A DNA stretch of 24,275 nt, taken from the IMG/VR virus record IMGVR_UViG_3300028146_000036, positions 1 to 24,275 of that record; one strand, 5' to 3'. Position 1 is the stretch's first letter; each line of letters opens with the position of its first letter. The notes under the pieces are model-generated. The model saw nothing but the letters and a program-made list of their open reading frames with translations, was not told the origin of the DNA and did not search any database. Below are positions 6,503 through 11,431 of this stretch, piece by piece. Both the position numbers and the translations under genes were made by a program. Source of the stretch: a virus.

Positions 6503-6775
6503 GTGGCCGCATTCGATTGGAAACGGCGGCAGGCGTTGCACGCGCTGGAAGGCTCGTACAGGGCTTATCCGGGCAAGTGCTTTACCGGCCATTGCGCCTA
6601 TTGCGGCATCCCCCGACATGGCCGAGTTCATTCGGAGGAGAATCGCTTATGCCCGCGATTGACCACCGCCCGCCCGCGCCTGAGGCCGTCCTGGCGCGTC
6701 CCAGGCGGGTCCACGCGCCACCGGTCTCCGCCTGCGACGGCCGGATCGCGCTCGAGGAGTGCTGGCCGGAGGTGA
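6503..6775 (+). CDS. Putative small zinc-finger protein (3' part uncertain)
   Basis: Open frame from a GTG. The first 50 residues look coding: FDWKRRQALHALEGSYRAYP then GKCFTGHCAYCGIPRHGRVH, with Cys/His spacing of a small zinc finger and a further Cys at NRLCPR. The remaining 40 residues are Arg/Pro/Ser rich and overlap a different, better-looking frame (6649-6783), so the real gene may end earlier or contain a frameshift near 6655. No strong ribosome binding site is visible. Confidence 0.4.
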   Translation: MAAFDWKRRQALHALEGSYRAYPGKCFTGHCAYCGIPRHGRVHSEENRLCPRLTTARPRLRPSWRVPGGSTRHRSPPATAGSRSRSAGRR

Positions 6776-6783
6776 AATCGTGA
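6649..6783 (+). CDS. Hypothetical 44-residue protein
   Basis: Starts at an ATG 9 nt after GGAGGAG and ends in a GTGA overlap with the next gene, whose ribosome binding site (GGAGGT) it contains. Third positions are almost all G or C, better than the competing frame. The product is Pro/Arg rich and ends in LEECWPEVKS. The 18 bp encoding EECWPE (6754-6771) recur exactly at the end of the following gene (7161-7178). Function unknown. Confidence 0.5.
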   Translation: MPAIDHRPPAPEAVLARPRRVHAPPVSACDGRIALEECWPEVKS

Positions 6784-7190
6784 AACCGGATGACGTGGTA
6801 GGCCACAAGACGTTCCACGACGGCAAGGGCGGCTTCCGCCATGAGCCGCTGACCCGCGCGGAGGCTGATTCCGTCATGGCGTGGGTTGAAGCGGCCATCG
6901 CGGAGCGTGCCACCCGCTATCCGACCGCGGAAGACGCGGTTACGGCGATCTGGGGCGCGGTCCAGCGGCTCAAGGAGATGGGCTGGAAAGACCCCGACTA
7001 TGCGGCGACCGACGGCAAAACGCACTCGGTCATCACGGTTGGCTGTTCGGCCATTCTCCGAGCCTATTGCTCTCCAGGAGCGCGGGAAGGCGAACGGTAT
7101 TGGTGGCATCCGGCGCAAGGCGACCTATGGCCGATTGACCCGATCCTCTACTTTGACGACGAGGAGTGCTGGCCGGAGCCGCGGGGATGA
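6780..7190 (+). CDS. Conserved hypothetical phage protein
   Basis: 136 residues from a GTG start with GGAGGT 6 nt upstream. Visible blocks are GHKTFHDGKGGFRHEPLTR near the N-terminus, helical AEADSVMAWVEAAIAERATR (about 27-46), YPTAEDAVTAIWGAVQRLKE (47-66), WKDPDYAATDGK, and a Trp/Tyr-rich C-terminus (YWWHPAQGDLWPIDPILYFD) ending EECWPEPRG. The composition suggests a soluble globular protein, but no family is named with confidence. It ends with an ATGA overlap. Confidence 0.75.
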   Translation: MKPDDVVGHKTFHDGKGGFRHEPLTRAEADSVMAWVEAAIAERATRYPTAEDAVTAIWGAVQRLKEMGWKDPDYAATDGKTHSVITVGCSAILRAYCSPGAREGERYWWHPAQGDLWPIDPILYFDDEECWPEPRG

Positions 7191-7420
7191 GCTGGCGCGA
7201 CCTTGCCGCCCCGATCATTGCCCGGGTGCTGGCCGAGACCGACCGCAGCCGGTATGGCCCGAAACGTGGGGTCGAAGGCTCACCGCTGAAACTGTCACCA
7301 TCACCCAGCCCTTGCCGACAGCCCCGGCCGAGGCGACTGCGGGTCATCAGGGGGAAGACGTTTGCCGGATCGCAACCGGACGCCCCTTACTTACAAGCCG
7401 GGGGTTGCGCGCCAGCATGA
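7187..7420 (+). CDS. Hypothetical protein, probably frame-broken after residue 25
   Basis: 77 codons. The start (SWRDLAAPIIARVLAETDR) resembles the N-terminus of small phage proteins with a DLA-PIIA-VLAET opening. After about GPK the frame becomes Ser/Pro/Arg rich and loses coding character, while coding-like sequence continues in a second frame (VWPETWGRRLTAETVTITQP) and later a third (from 7362). Either the gene is short and the rest is by chance, or one or more indels broke a longer gene. The start is secured by an ATGA overlap. Confidence 0.45.
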   Translation: MSWRDLAAPIIARVLAETDRSRYGPKRGVEGSPLKLSPSPSPCRQPRPRRLRVIRGKTFAGSQPDAPYLQAGGCAPA

Positions 7421-7571
7421 CGCGGCAGCGCGCACGAAACGGGTTAAGCACGTATGGCCTGAGTACCCGCCCCTCATTTCGGGCGACCCGATAAGCGAGA
7501 GCAGCGTGCAGTCCAAAACAGTCACCGTTGGGGCCTTCCTAGTGAGGGCTTGTCTATGCTCTGTCGGGTAG
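7362..7571 (+). CDS. Coding-like frame of uncertain status
   Basis: An open frame from a TTG preceded by GGGGAAG. The peptide (RNRTPLTYKPGVARQHDAAA, then RVKHVWPEYPPLISGDPISE) reads like a real polar protein and its third positions are GC-rich in the first 45 codons. It may be the 3' end of a gene whose 5' part is in another frame (see 7187). No homologue was recognised. The following 110 bases (7572-7680) are non-coding apart from a palindrome. Confidence 0.3.
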   Translation: MPDRNRTPLTYKPGVARQHDAAARTKRVKHVWPEYPPLISGDPISESSVQSKTVTVGAFLVRACLCSVG

Positions 7572-7586
7572 GACTGAGTAGACAAA

Positions 7587-7601
7587 TGTTTACGGTAAAC
7601 A
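7587..7601. promoter_or_regulatory. 15-bp perfect palindrome, operator-like
   Basis: TGTTTACGGTAAACA is a perfect dyad about one central G, sited 80 bp upstream of the gene at 7681 in a short non-coding gap. AT-rich arms in a GC-rich genome suggest a repressor-binding site. No matching second copy was noticed, and no clear promoter elements flank it. Confidence 0.4.
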
Positions 7602-7680
7602 ATGTCAACCAAGCGATGACCGGCTGGCTGCCCTTTCGGAACCGAGCCGAAGCGCCGCCCCGGCGAGAGCGGAAGGGAGC

Positions 7681-8047
7681 ATGAGCAAGCGCGCCAGGAT
7701 GGCTGCCGCCCTGACCGCGCTGGCCCGCCCGGTCTACGCCAAGGACGCCGGCGCTTACCTGCACTGGCACCCCGAGGCCGCCCGCGACGTACTCAGGAGC
7801 ATGGCCCGCGACGGCAAGTGCGCCGGCTGGCAGGACGAGAGGGGGCGCTGGCGGGCCGATCGCCAAAAAGCATACCCATCGAGTCCGGCGCCCCAACGTC
7901 GACCCGCCCAGCGAAACCTTCGGCGGGTTCAAGACCGAGCCTTGTGCGCTGCAACAGGCGTGGCTAGGCTATCTCATCCGCCGCCACCGGGTCATCCCGA
8001 CCCTGCCCGCGGCGGAGGAGCGCGATTGGCGCTGGAGGGTGCGATGA
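7681..8047 (+). pseudogene. Frame-broken winged-helix-like gene related to 6070-6453
   Basis: The ATG (after GGAAGGGAG) opens a 60-codon N-terminal domain ending RGRWRADR. At a run of five A (7865-7869) the coding sense passes to the +1 frame, which reads QKHTHRVRRPNVDPPS, FKTEPCALQQAW and ends RDWRWRVR, the same blocks as the C-terminus of the 6070 protein. Its TGA then overlaps the next ATG (8044) as ATGA, exactly as a normal operon junction. Deleting one A gives an intact 121-residue protein. The unshifted frame would fuse it to the next gene, an artefact. Either an assembly homopolymer error or a real mutation. Confidence 0.75.
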
Positions 8048-8214
8048 TCTGGAACGGGTTTCTGTGGGGACTAGGCTTTGTGCTGGCGCTGATCGCGGTC
8101 AAGATCGTGGCGGTGCTGATGGCGGTTGCTGGCCGTGCCATCCAGCGCAAGGCCGATCCGCTAGGGACGGCGCTACGCGAGTATGGCGAGGCGCTGACCC
8201 GCAGGCGGGACTGA
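8044..8214 (+). CDS. Small membrane protein
   Basis: 56 residues: MIWNGFLWGLGFVLALIAVK begins a hydrophobic segment that continues through IVAVLMAVAGRAI, then a basic, soluble tail (QRKADPLGTALREYGEALTR). One long or two short transmembrane helices are likely. The ATG overlaps the corrected stop of the frame-broken gene (ATGA) and the stop overlaps the next start (TGATG). Function unknown. Confidence 0.6.
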   Translation: MIWNGFLWGLGFVLALIAVKIVAVLMAVAGRAIQRKADPLGTALREYGEALTRRRD

Positions 8215-8483
8215 TGCGCCCGGTGGACGGATCTGATGTCTGCGCTTCGCATCAAAGACGTAGCGGGATGAGCGCCCTACCGGATTGCGAAGCGTGCCAA
8301 GGAACGGGAAAGTCCTTCGATGGTTTGCGCAATTGTGAGCGATGCGGCGGGCTGGGATACGACGAGTACGCCGAGCCAACCCATGACCGCCCGACATGCG
8401 GCTGTAAACTCTGTTTCTGCTTCAATGAAACGGAATATGGAGAAACGTGCGGCGACTGTCTGGTTGGGGCGCATCAGGGTTAG
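8214..8483 (+). CDS. DnaJ-type CxxCxGxG zinc-binding protein
   Basis: About 89 residues. CEACQGTGKSFDGLRNCERC with GGLGY is one pair of CxxCxGxG-like repeats as in the DnaJ central zinc domain. A second Cys-rich part, CGCKLCFCFNETEYGETCGD followed by C, may bind another zinc. No J-domain is present, so it is not a co-chaperone as such; small phage proteins of this type are of unknown role. The TGATG overlap favours the start at 8214; an ATG at 8268 (MSALPDC) is the alternative. It is the last gene of this rightward block. Confidence 0.7.
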   Translation: MRPVDGSDVCASHQRRSGMSALPDCEACQGTGKSFDGLRNCERCGGLGYDEYAEPTHDRPTCGCKLCFCFNETEYGETCGDCLVGAHQG

Positions 8484-8493
8484 CCCTGCCATC

Positions 8494-8507
8494 GGCGCTT
8501 TAGCGCC
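8494..8507. terminator. Short hairpin at the convergence of two transcription units
   Basis: GGCGCTTTAGCGCC can form a 5-6 bp GC stem with a tiny loop, between the stop of the rightward block (8483) and the stop of the leftward block (8500-8502, inside the loop). Position fits a shared terminator, but there is no U-tract on either side, so the assignment is weak. Confidence 0.3.
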
Positions 8508-8577
8508 CCCAGTACCACGCGCACGCCAGCGCGAGTTCCAGCGCCAGCGTGACGGCGAGCACGGCGAGGACGGTCAT
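8500..8577 (-). CDS. 25-residue hydrophobic peptide, copy A
   Basis: The ATG overlaps the upstream stop (ATGA). The peptide is one hydrophobic helix with a central Glu (VLAVTLALELALACAW) and an aromatic/Arg end (YWGR). A gene of exactly equal length and the same core (LTLALELAL) lies at 9658-9735 in the same operon. A conserved acidic residue in the middle of a transmembrane helix hints at oligomerisation or partner binding. Too short for standard gene calling. Confidence 0.55.
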   Translation of the reverse strand: MTVLAVLAVTLALELALACAWYWGR

Positions 8578-8789
8578 GGCTTGATCCCATCGGCAAGAAT
8601 TTCGTTGATCGTCGGCTTGCGCTCGACTCGCGTGAACGCTTTGCACTTAGTATCGTGGAATGGAAAGGATTTGAGATTGCTAAATCCTGGACGTGCCCTG
8701 CACTCGTACCACCAGATATGGGGCATTTCCCATGACTCGACGGCGCGAAGGAAGTACTTGCAGGCGCGGCAATTGTTGGCCATGGTCAT
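8574..8789 (-). CDS. Conserved hypothetical phage protein with Cys motifs
   Basis: About 71 residues. The N-terminus ANNCRACKYFLR and the block WYECRARPGFSNLKSFPF followed by TKCKAF give four Cys in a CxxC...C...C pattern, probably one zinc site. This NC-aC-fF...WYEC...FPF..T.C pattern recurs in uncharacterised phage proteins. The start at 8789 overlaps the stop of a mini-ORF; 8783, 8 nt after a GGGGG run, is equally possible. It ends in an ATGA overlap with the hydrophobic peptide gene. Confidence 0.7.
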   Translation of the reverse strand: MTMANNCRACKYFLRAVESWEMPHIWWYECRARPGFSNLKSFPFHDTKCKAFTRVERKPTINEILADGIKP

Positions 8790-8821
8790 TGCCCCCACTC
8801 GCAGGCTATCAGAATCCTCAT
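8786..8821 (-). pseudogene. 11-codon ORF, possible remnant of a methyltransferase-like gene start
   Basis: AAGGG lies 9 nt before an ATG that opens MRILIACEWGQ and then stops in an ATGA overlap with the next gene. The first eight residues match the usual beginning of phage C5-cytosine-methylase-like proteins (MRILVACE-S), and the operon signals at both ends are intact. An internal deletion that left only the ends is a reasonable explanation; it may equally be a leader peptide. Confidence 0.35.
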
Positions 8822-8842
8822 GATCGTTTCCCTTTAGTTAGC

Positions 8843-8880
8843 GGGAGGAGTAATCTACCTGCACCCGCGCCGCTCCTCCC
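8843..8880. repeat. Inverted repeat GGGAGGAG ... CTCCTCCC
   Basis: Perfect 8-bp arms (8843-8850 and 8873-8880) with a 22-nt loop, inside the 135-nt gap between two leftward genes (8822-8956). In the transcript the hairpin could hide or mimic ribosome-binding sequence, because one arm is itself a Shine-Dalgarno-like run. No U-tract follows. No other gene is supported in this gap. Confidence 0.45.
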
Positions 8881-8956
8881 TTGCGGCGCCGGCTGGGTCG
8901 CCCGCTCACTCCCCGGTGGCGCGGCGGCCCTGTTTTTGCTGTGGTTGATATGGCGG

Positions 8957-9172
8957 TCACTCGTTGCGGTGGGTCTGGATATATGCAATAGCCTCACGGG
9001 CGATCATGGCGCAATCTGACAGCGCGGATGGATCGCTGCAATGAACGCCTTGTTCTGCCGCAGCAAGTACATCCTGCAATGCCTTAAACATGACGCGATG
9101 ATGCTTTGCTGCCCAAGTGGGGAGTGGTTCGCGTAGTTGTTGGAGCGGCGGTTCATAGTCGTATTGTTTCAT
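8957..9172 (-). CDS. Hypothetical protein
   Basis: 71 residues, with helical segments (REPLPTWAAKHHRVMFKALQ, then DVLAAAEQGVHC) and a C-terminal helix (ALSDCAMIAREAIAYIQTH). No domain recognised. The ATG overlaps the stop of the upstream gene (ATGA). GC content is somewhat lower than in surrounding genes, hinting at a different origin. Confidence 0.6.
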   Translation of the reverse strand: MKQYDYEPPLQQLREPLPTWAAKHHRVMFKALQDVLAAAEQGVHCSDPSALSDCAMIAREAIAYIQTHRNE

Positions 9173-9590
9173 TTTGACATTTCATCGTAAGCGATGGCGG
9201 CATCAATGATGACGTCAAGATTGATAACGTCATCCACTTTCTTGAACAGTTTTGTTTGCCAGTAGCCGGTGCGCACATTCCCAACATCCTGTGCGAAGGG
9301 ATCCGTTCTCCACCACATGTTTCCTCGTAGCCATTGATAGCGTTTTGCGTCGGGGAGGACCCTGCGGTAATGTTCCAATGCTTCGTGTTTGTCGCGGGCC
9401 ATTGCCCTGTACTCTCCTTCTATGGTGTCGGTTGCACAGCTCGGAACGGTTCCGCGAATTGACCCGAAATGTTTTTCTGCTTCTTCGCGCTCGGTGAAGA
9501 TCTCGCCGCAGTGAAAACACGTCCAGCCGCTTTAGTAGGAGTCTTCCTCCGCGCACAACAAAACGCCCGGTTTTCAGCATGTACGATCAC
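9169..9590 (-). pseudogene. Zinc-finger phage protein with N-terminal frame break
   Basis: The well-defined part is 9169-9402 (77 residues from an ATG; DAKRYQWLRGN and VINLDVIIDAAIAY resemble the D-xRYxWLR...IDAAIDA pattern of phage proteins). The same frame continues upstream as WTCFHCGEIFTEREEAEKHF, GSIRGTVPSC, EYRAMARDKH, an obvious Cys2-type finger, up to a TAA at 9532-9534 with no start codon. Just beyond, another frame continues as AENRAFCCARRKTPTKAA from a GTG at 9590. One base missing at an A-run near 9531 would join them. If the break is real, translation may begin at 9402 behind AAGGAGAG. Confidence 0.55.
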
Positions 9591-9657
9591 CTCCGCCTCG
9601 GGGCTGGCAAAGCCTGCGCGATGCGCTGCGCAGCCGACAACCAGGGGAGGATGATGT

Positions 9658-9735
9658 CTAGCCCCGCCACCACGCCAGCATCCCGAGGGCGAGCTCTAGC
9701 GCCAGCGTGAGGGCGAGGATGGCCAAGGCACTCAC
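9658..9735 (-). CDS. 25-residue hydrophobic peptide, copy B
   Basis: GTG start overlapping the stop of the HTH gene (GTGA). The sequence is one hydrophobic helix with a central Glu (LAILALTLALELALGMLAW) and a basic end (WRG). It has the same length and core as the peptide at 8500-8577, with diverged DNA, so this is an old duplication maintained as protein. No partner gene is evident; the role is unknown. Confidence 0.55.
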   Translation of the reverse strand: MSALAILALTLALELALGMLAWWRG

Positions 9736-9908
9736 TGGCGCCGCGGCCTCAGCACCGCCACAATCATCCGCTCCAGCGCCGTGCGTAGCCCGCGCGTACC
9801 CGCCTCCAGGTGCTGCCACTGCCGCAGCGACACGCCGCAGAGCTCTGCCGCGGCGGTCTGAGTCAGCCCGGCGGATTCGCGCAACAGGCGCAGCTCGGGG
9901 CCGGTCAT
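9732..9908 (-). CDS. Small XRE/Cro-type helix-turn-helix protein
   Basis: 58 residues, almost entirely one HTH: LRLLRESAGLTQTAAAELCG, then VSLRQWQHLEAGTRGL. The GLTQ-AAelcGVS-R-wQhlEaG pattern is that of XRE-family or related phage regulators. ATGA overlap with the upstream gene and GTGA overlap with the downstream peptide gene. It could control this accessory block or be an antitoxin-like partner for the hydrophobic peptide right after it; the latter is inference from adjacency. Confidence 0.75.
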   Translation of the reverse strand: MTGPELRLLRESAGLTQTAAAELCGVSLRQWQHLEAGTRGLRTALERMIVAVLRPRRQ

Positions 9909-10105
9909 AGCTTGGCCTTACACTGTTTGCACGTCGGCTCGAGCTCTTGATCGTTGACGATCATCCAACGGCCGCGTTGACGCATCATGGATGCCGTATT
10001 GGCCGGTTCGTGGCCACACAGAGCGCGATTGTTACCGCGCTGCTTGACGTGCAGTTTGAGCCCGCCATTGGCGATCACAAGCTGGAGGTGAGGCGGCAGG
10101 TTCAT
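9905..10105 (-). CDS. Hypothetical protein with C-terminal zinc motif
   Basis: 66 residues from MNLPPHLQ. LCGHEPANTASMM and the terminal TCKQCKAKL provide Cys/His residues for one zinc site. The N-terminal half is a short beta-rich segment (LQLVIANGGLKLHVKQ). The start at 10105 is fixed by an ATGA overlap. Similar small zinc proteins are frequent in phage accessory blocks; no function is known. Confidence 0.6.
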   Translation of the reverse strand: MNLPPHLQLVIANGGLKLHVKQRGNNRALCGHEPANTASMMRQRGRWMIVNDQELEPTCKQCKAKL

Positions 10106-10296
10106 GACGGGAACCGGAAGCGAACCAGCCACGTCGGGCCAAAGGCGTTGCGCACCTGCTGCAGCAAGCCTTCGCTGCGTCCGGTTTCCCAGTCGTGCAG
10201 CAGTTGTGACTTCCAGGTGCGGCCATGCTCGCGTGCGTAGTGACGTAACGCGGCCAAGTGTTCTGGCGTCAGGAGCGGAGCTATTCTATTCGTCAT
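10102..10296 (-). CDS. Conserved hypothetical phage protein (LTPEHLAALRHYAREHGRTW)
   Basis: 64 residues. The block LTPEHLAALRHYAREHGRTW, followed by KSQLLHDWETGR and VRNAFGPTWLVRF, is recurrent in small uncharacterised phage and plasmid proteins (L-tyA-ehGr-WKs-L...W-tGr...LqqvRN-fGP-WL). It is the first gene of its leftward group, with GGGGATA a few nt before the ATG. Upstream (10297-10368) is a hairpin and no clear promoter. Confidence 0.75.
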   Translation of the reverse strand: MTNRIAPLLTPEHLAALRHYAREHGRTWKSQLLHDWETGRSEGLLQQVRNAFGPTWLVRFRFPS

Positions 10297-10333
10297 GTCT
10301 ATCCCCGGTTCGTTGTCCCTGCCAGCCGACAGG

Positions 10334-10356
10334 CGCCTACCGCGCGAGGGTAGGCG
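10334..10356. terminator. Hairpin between two leftward genes
   Basis: CGCCTACC and GGTAGGCG form a perfect 8-bp stem around a 7-nt loop, 13 nt beyond the stop of the leftward gene 10369-10836. Placement suggests a terminator or processing/attenuation site between that gene and the 10296 group. There is no U-tract, so intrinsic termination is uncertain. Confidence 0.45.
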
Positions 10357-10368
10357 TATGCGGGCTGA

Positions 10369-10836
10369 TTAGACGATCGACCAGACTTCGGTCAGCCGGC
10401 CGCGATCGGCCGCGTACAACGTCATGTTGCCGTGATCGTTGACGTGCAGCACCTCGCCGCTGTAGTCGGCCGGAACCTCGGACGTATCGGCGACCGACAG
10501 ACCGTCGAAGTCTGCTTGGTCAATGTCTGGCCAGTAACCGAAGTCCGAGCCATCACCCTCATGCGCACCGAAGTACGAATAGGCCGGCGCAAACGCATGC
10601 AGCGCATCCGGTAGCGACTCATTGACCAGTTCCGAAGCTTCGTCAGAATCAGGATCAACCTCGCGCGCCTCGCCGATCAGCGCCATGTACTTGTCGCGTT
10701 CCTGCCTGCCTTCGTCCGAACACCAGGCTTCGGCATTGCGCTGTACCTGATACTCAAGCTCGCTCGCGAACGCATCGAGCAAGTCTTCCGTGCACAACGT
10801 GCCATGCGAGACAGTTCCGAATGTCGCAGTCTTCAT
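10369..10836 (-). CDS. Conserved hypothetical phage/plasmid protein (TATFGTVSHGTL...EDLL)
   Basis: 155 residues from MKTATFG, preceded by GGGGGAA. The opening TATFGTVSHGTLCTEDLLDA and the later APAYSYFGAHEGDGSDFGYW are characteristic of a widespread uncharacterised protein found on phages and plasmids of proteobacteria. It is acidic (DPDSDEASELVNESLPD, DIDQADFDGLSVADTSE). The single gene is flanked by long non-coding DNA with repeated dyads upstream and a hairpin downstream, so it may be transcribed independently. Confidence 0.8.
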   Translation of the reverse strand: MKTATFGTVSHGTLCTEDLLDAFASELEYQVQRNAEAWCSDEGRQERDKYMALIGEAREVDPDSDEASELVNESLPDALHAFAPAYSYFGAHEGDGSDFGYWPDIDQADFDGLSVADTSEVPADYSGEVLHVNDHGNMTLYAADRGRLTEVWSIV

Positions 10837-10930
10837 TTCGTTTCCCCCGGTTAGTATCGGTTCCAATCAACCGATACGCACAGAGTACGTGAACAGAGTG
10901 CAGGCGTCAACAGCAGCCGACGAACGGTGC

Positions 10931-10950
10931 AGGTAAGCACTCACTGACTT
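10931..10950. promoter_or_regulatory. Spaced dyad site 1
   Basis: AGGTAAGC-ACTC-ACTGACTT: two inverted 8-bp arms with a 4-bp spacer, overlapping a DnaA-box-like TTATCCACC at its right end. It lies about 95 bp upstream of the leftward gene starting at 10836. The left arm departs from the consensus AAGTNAGT at two positions. Confidence 0.5.
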
Positions 10951-10957
10951 ATCCACC
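10949..10957 (+). promoter_or_regulatory. DnaA-box-like 9-mer (one mismatch)
   Basis: TTATCCACC differs from the DnaA consensus TTATCCACA in the last base. It abuts dyad site 1. A second, perfect copy is at 11084-11092. Alone it is weak evidence. Confidence 0.35.
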
Positions 10958-10999
10958 GCCAAACCCCACCGCGAAGATCAAGCACCAGAGCCAGTCTCC

Positions 11000-11019
11000 A
11001 CGTAAGTGAGCACTAACTT
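11000..11019. promoter_or_regulatory. Spaced dyad site 2
   Basis: ACGTAAGT-GAGC-ACTAACTT with the same 4-bp spacing as the other sites. It is additionally embedded in a 22-bp imperfect palindrome (11001-11022) with perfect 7-bp outer arms CGTAAGT/ACTTACG. Confidence 0.6.
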
Positions 11020-11083
11020 ACGCGCCTAGCCGCGCCAGGCCGTGAGCGTCCGACCGTAACATCGCCAAAACCCGTCAAGCGAC

Positions 11084-11092
11084 TTATCCACA
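11084..11092 (+). promoter_or_regulatory. Perfect DnaA box
   Basis: TTATCCACA is identical to the consensus DnaA box. It lies between dyad sites 2 and 3 in non-coding DNA. A single perfect 9-mer could occur by chance, but its company makes an origin or DnaA-responsive site worth considering. Confidence 0.45.
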
Positions 11093-11166
11093 GCATAACA
11101 ACGCTACGCAACCGTTTCATTACCGCACCTGCACAAAACCAAGATCAGCCTAGAGCAAGCCTGGCG

Positions 11167-11186
11167 AAGTGAGTAATCACTAACTT
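11167..11186. promoter_or_regulatory. Spaced dyad site 3
   Basis: AAGTGAGT-AATC-ACTAACTT, the closest match to the consensus AAGTNAGT-N4-ACTNACTT: both arms fit and the outer flanks GC also pair (GCGAAGT/ACTTTGC). Confidence 0.65.
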
Positions 11187-11207
11187 TGCCGCACAGCAAC
11201 ATCTAAA

Positions 11208-11220
11208 TGACCGGCGGTCA
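11208..11220. repeat. 13-bp perfect palindrome TGACCGGCGGTCA
   Basis: A perfect dyad about a central G, followed on the plus strand by GTTAAAAAAG. The A-run is on the wrong side for an intrinsic terminator in either direction, so an operator or protein-binding site is more likely. Confidence 0.35.
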
Positions 11221-11290
11221 GTTAAAAAAGCGTGCGACAATGATTTGCCGTTTCGCGTGCGCGACTGACTTCGCGAAGCGAGTGCCTCCA

Positions 11291-11431
11291 TCAGCAACCG
11301 TAGCCATGCCCACTGCAACCCGCAAAGCGTCTGTAGGTCAGCGTATGCCCGAAAAGGATCGCGAACAGGACCGCCAGCAGCAGGAACGCGACGACCAGGA
11401 AGAGTACCTGCCCTGGGATGAGGGACAGCAT
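11291..11431 (-). CDS. Putative small membrane protein
   Basis: 46 codons: LSLIPGQVLFLVVAFLLLAV, then LFAILFGHTL, a strong transmembrane segment, and a Cys/Gly-rich tail (RRFAGCSGHGYGC). Third positions are GC-rich. There is no good ribosome binding site. On the opposite strand the same bases read as a very acidic, Gln-rich peptide (EKDREQDRQQQERDDQEEY), so strand assignment is uncertain. Confidence 0.35.
   Translation of the reverse strand: MLSLIPGQVLFLVVAFLLLAVLFAILFGHTLTYRRFAGCSGHGYGC

Noticed and set aside
6468-6662. 64-codon plus-strand ORF starting MALKRLRRG
   Set aside because: It overlaps the more convincing zinc-finger frame from 6503 and has an Arg-rich, shadow-like composition.
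7681-8214. A single 177-residue protein
   Set aside because: It joins a winged-helix-like N-terminus, an out-of-frame stretch and a separate membrane protein; the +1 frame carries the conserved motifs and a proper ATGA junction at 8044.
11208-11232. Intrinsic terminator (palindrome followed by A-run)
   Set aside because: A plus-strand terminator needs a T-run after the stem; on the minus strand the T-run comes before the stem.
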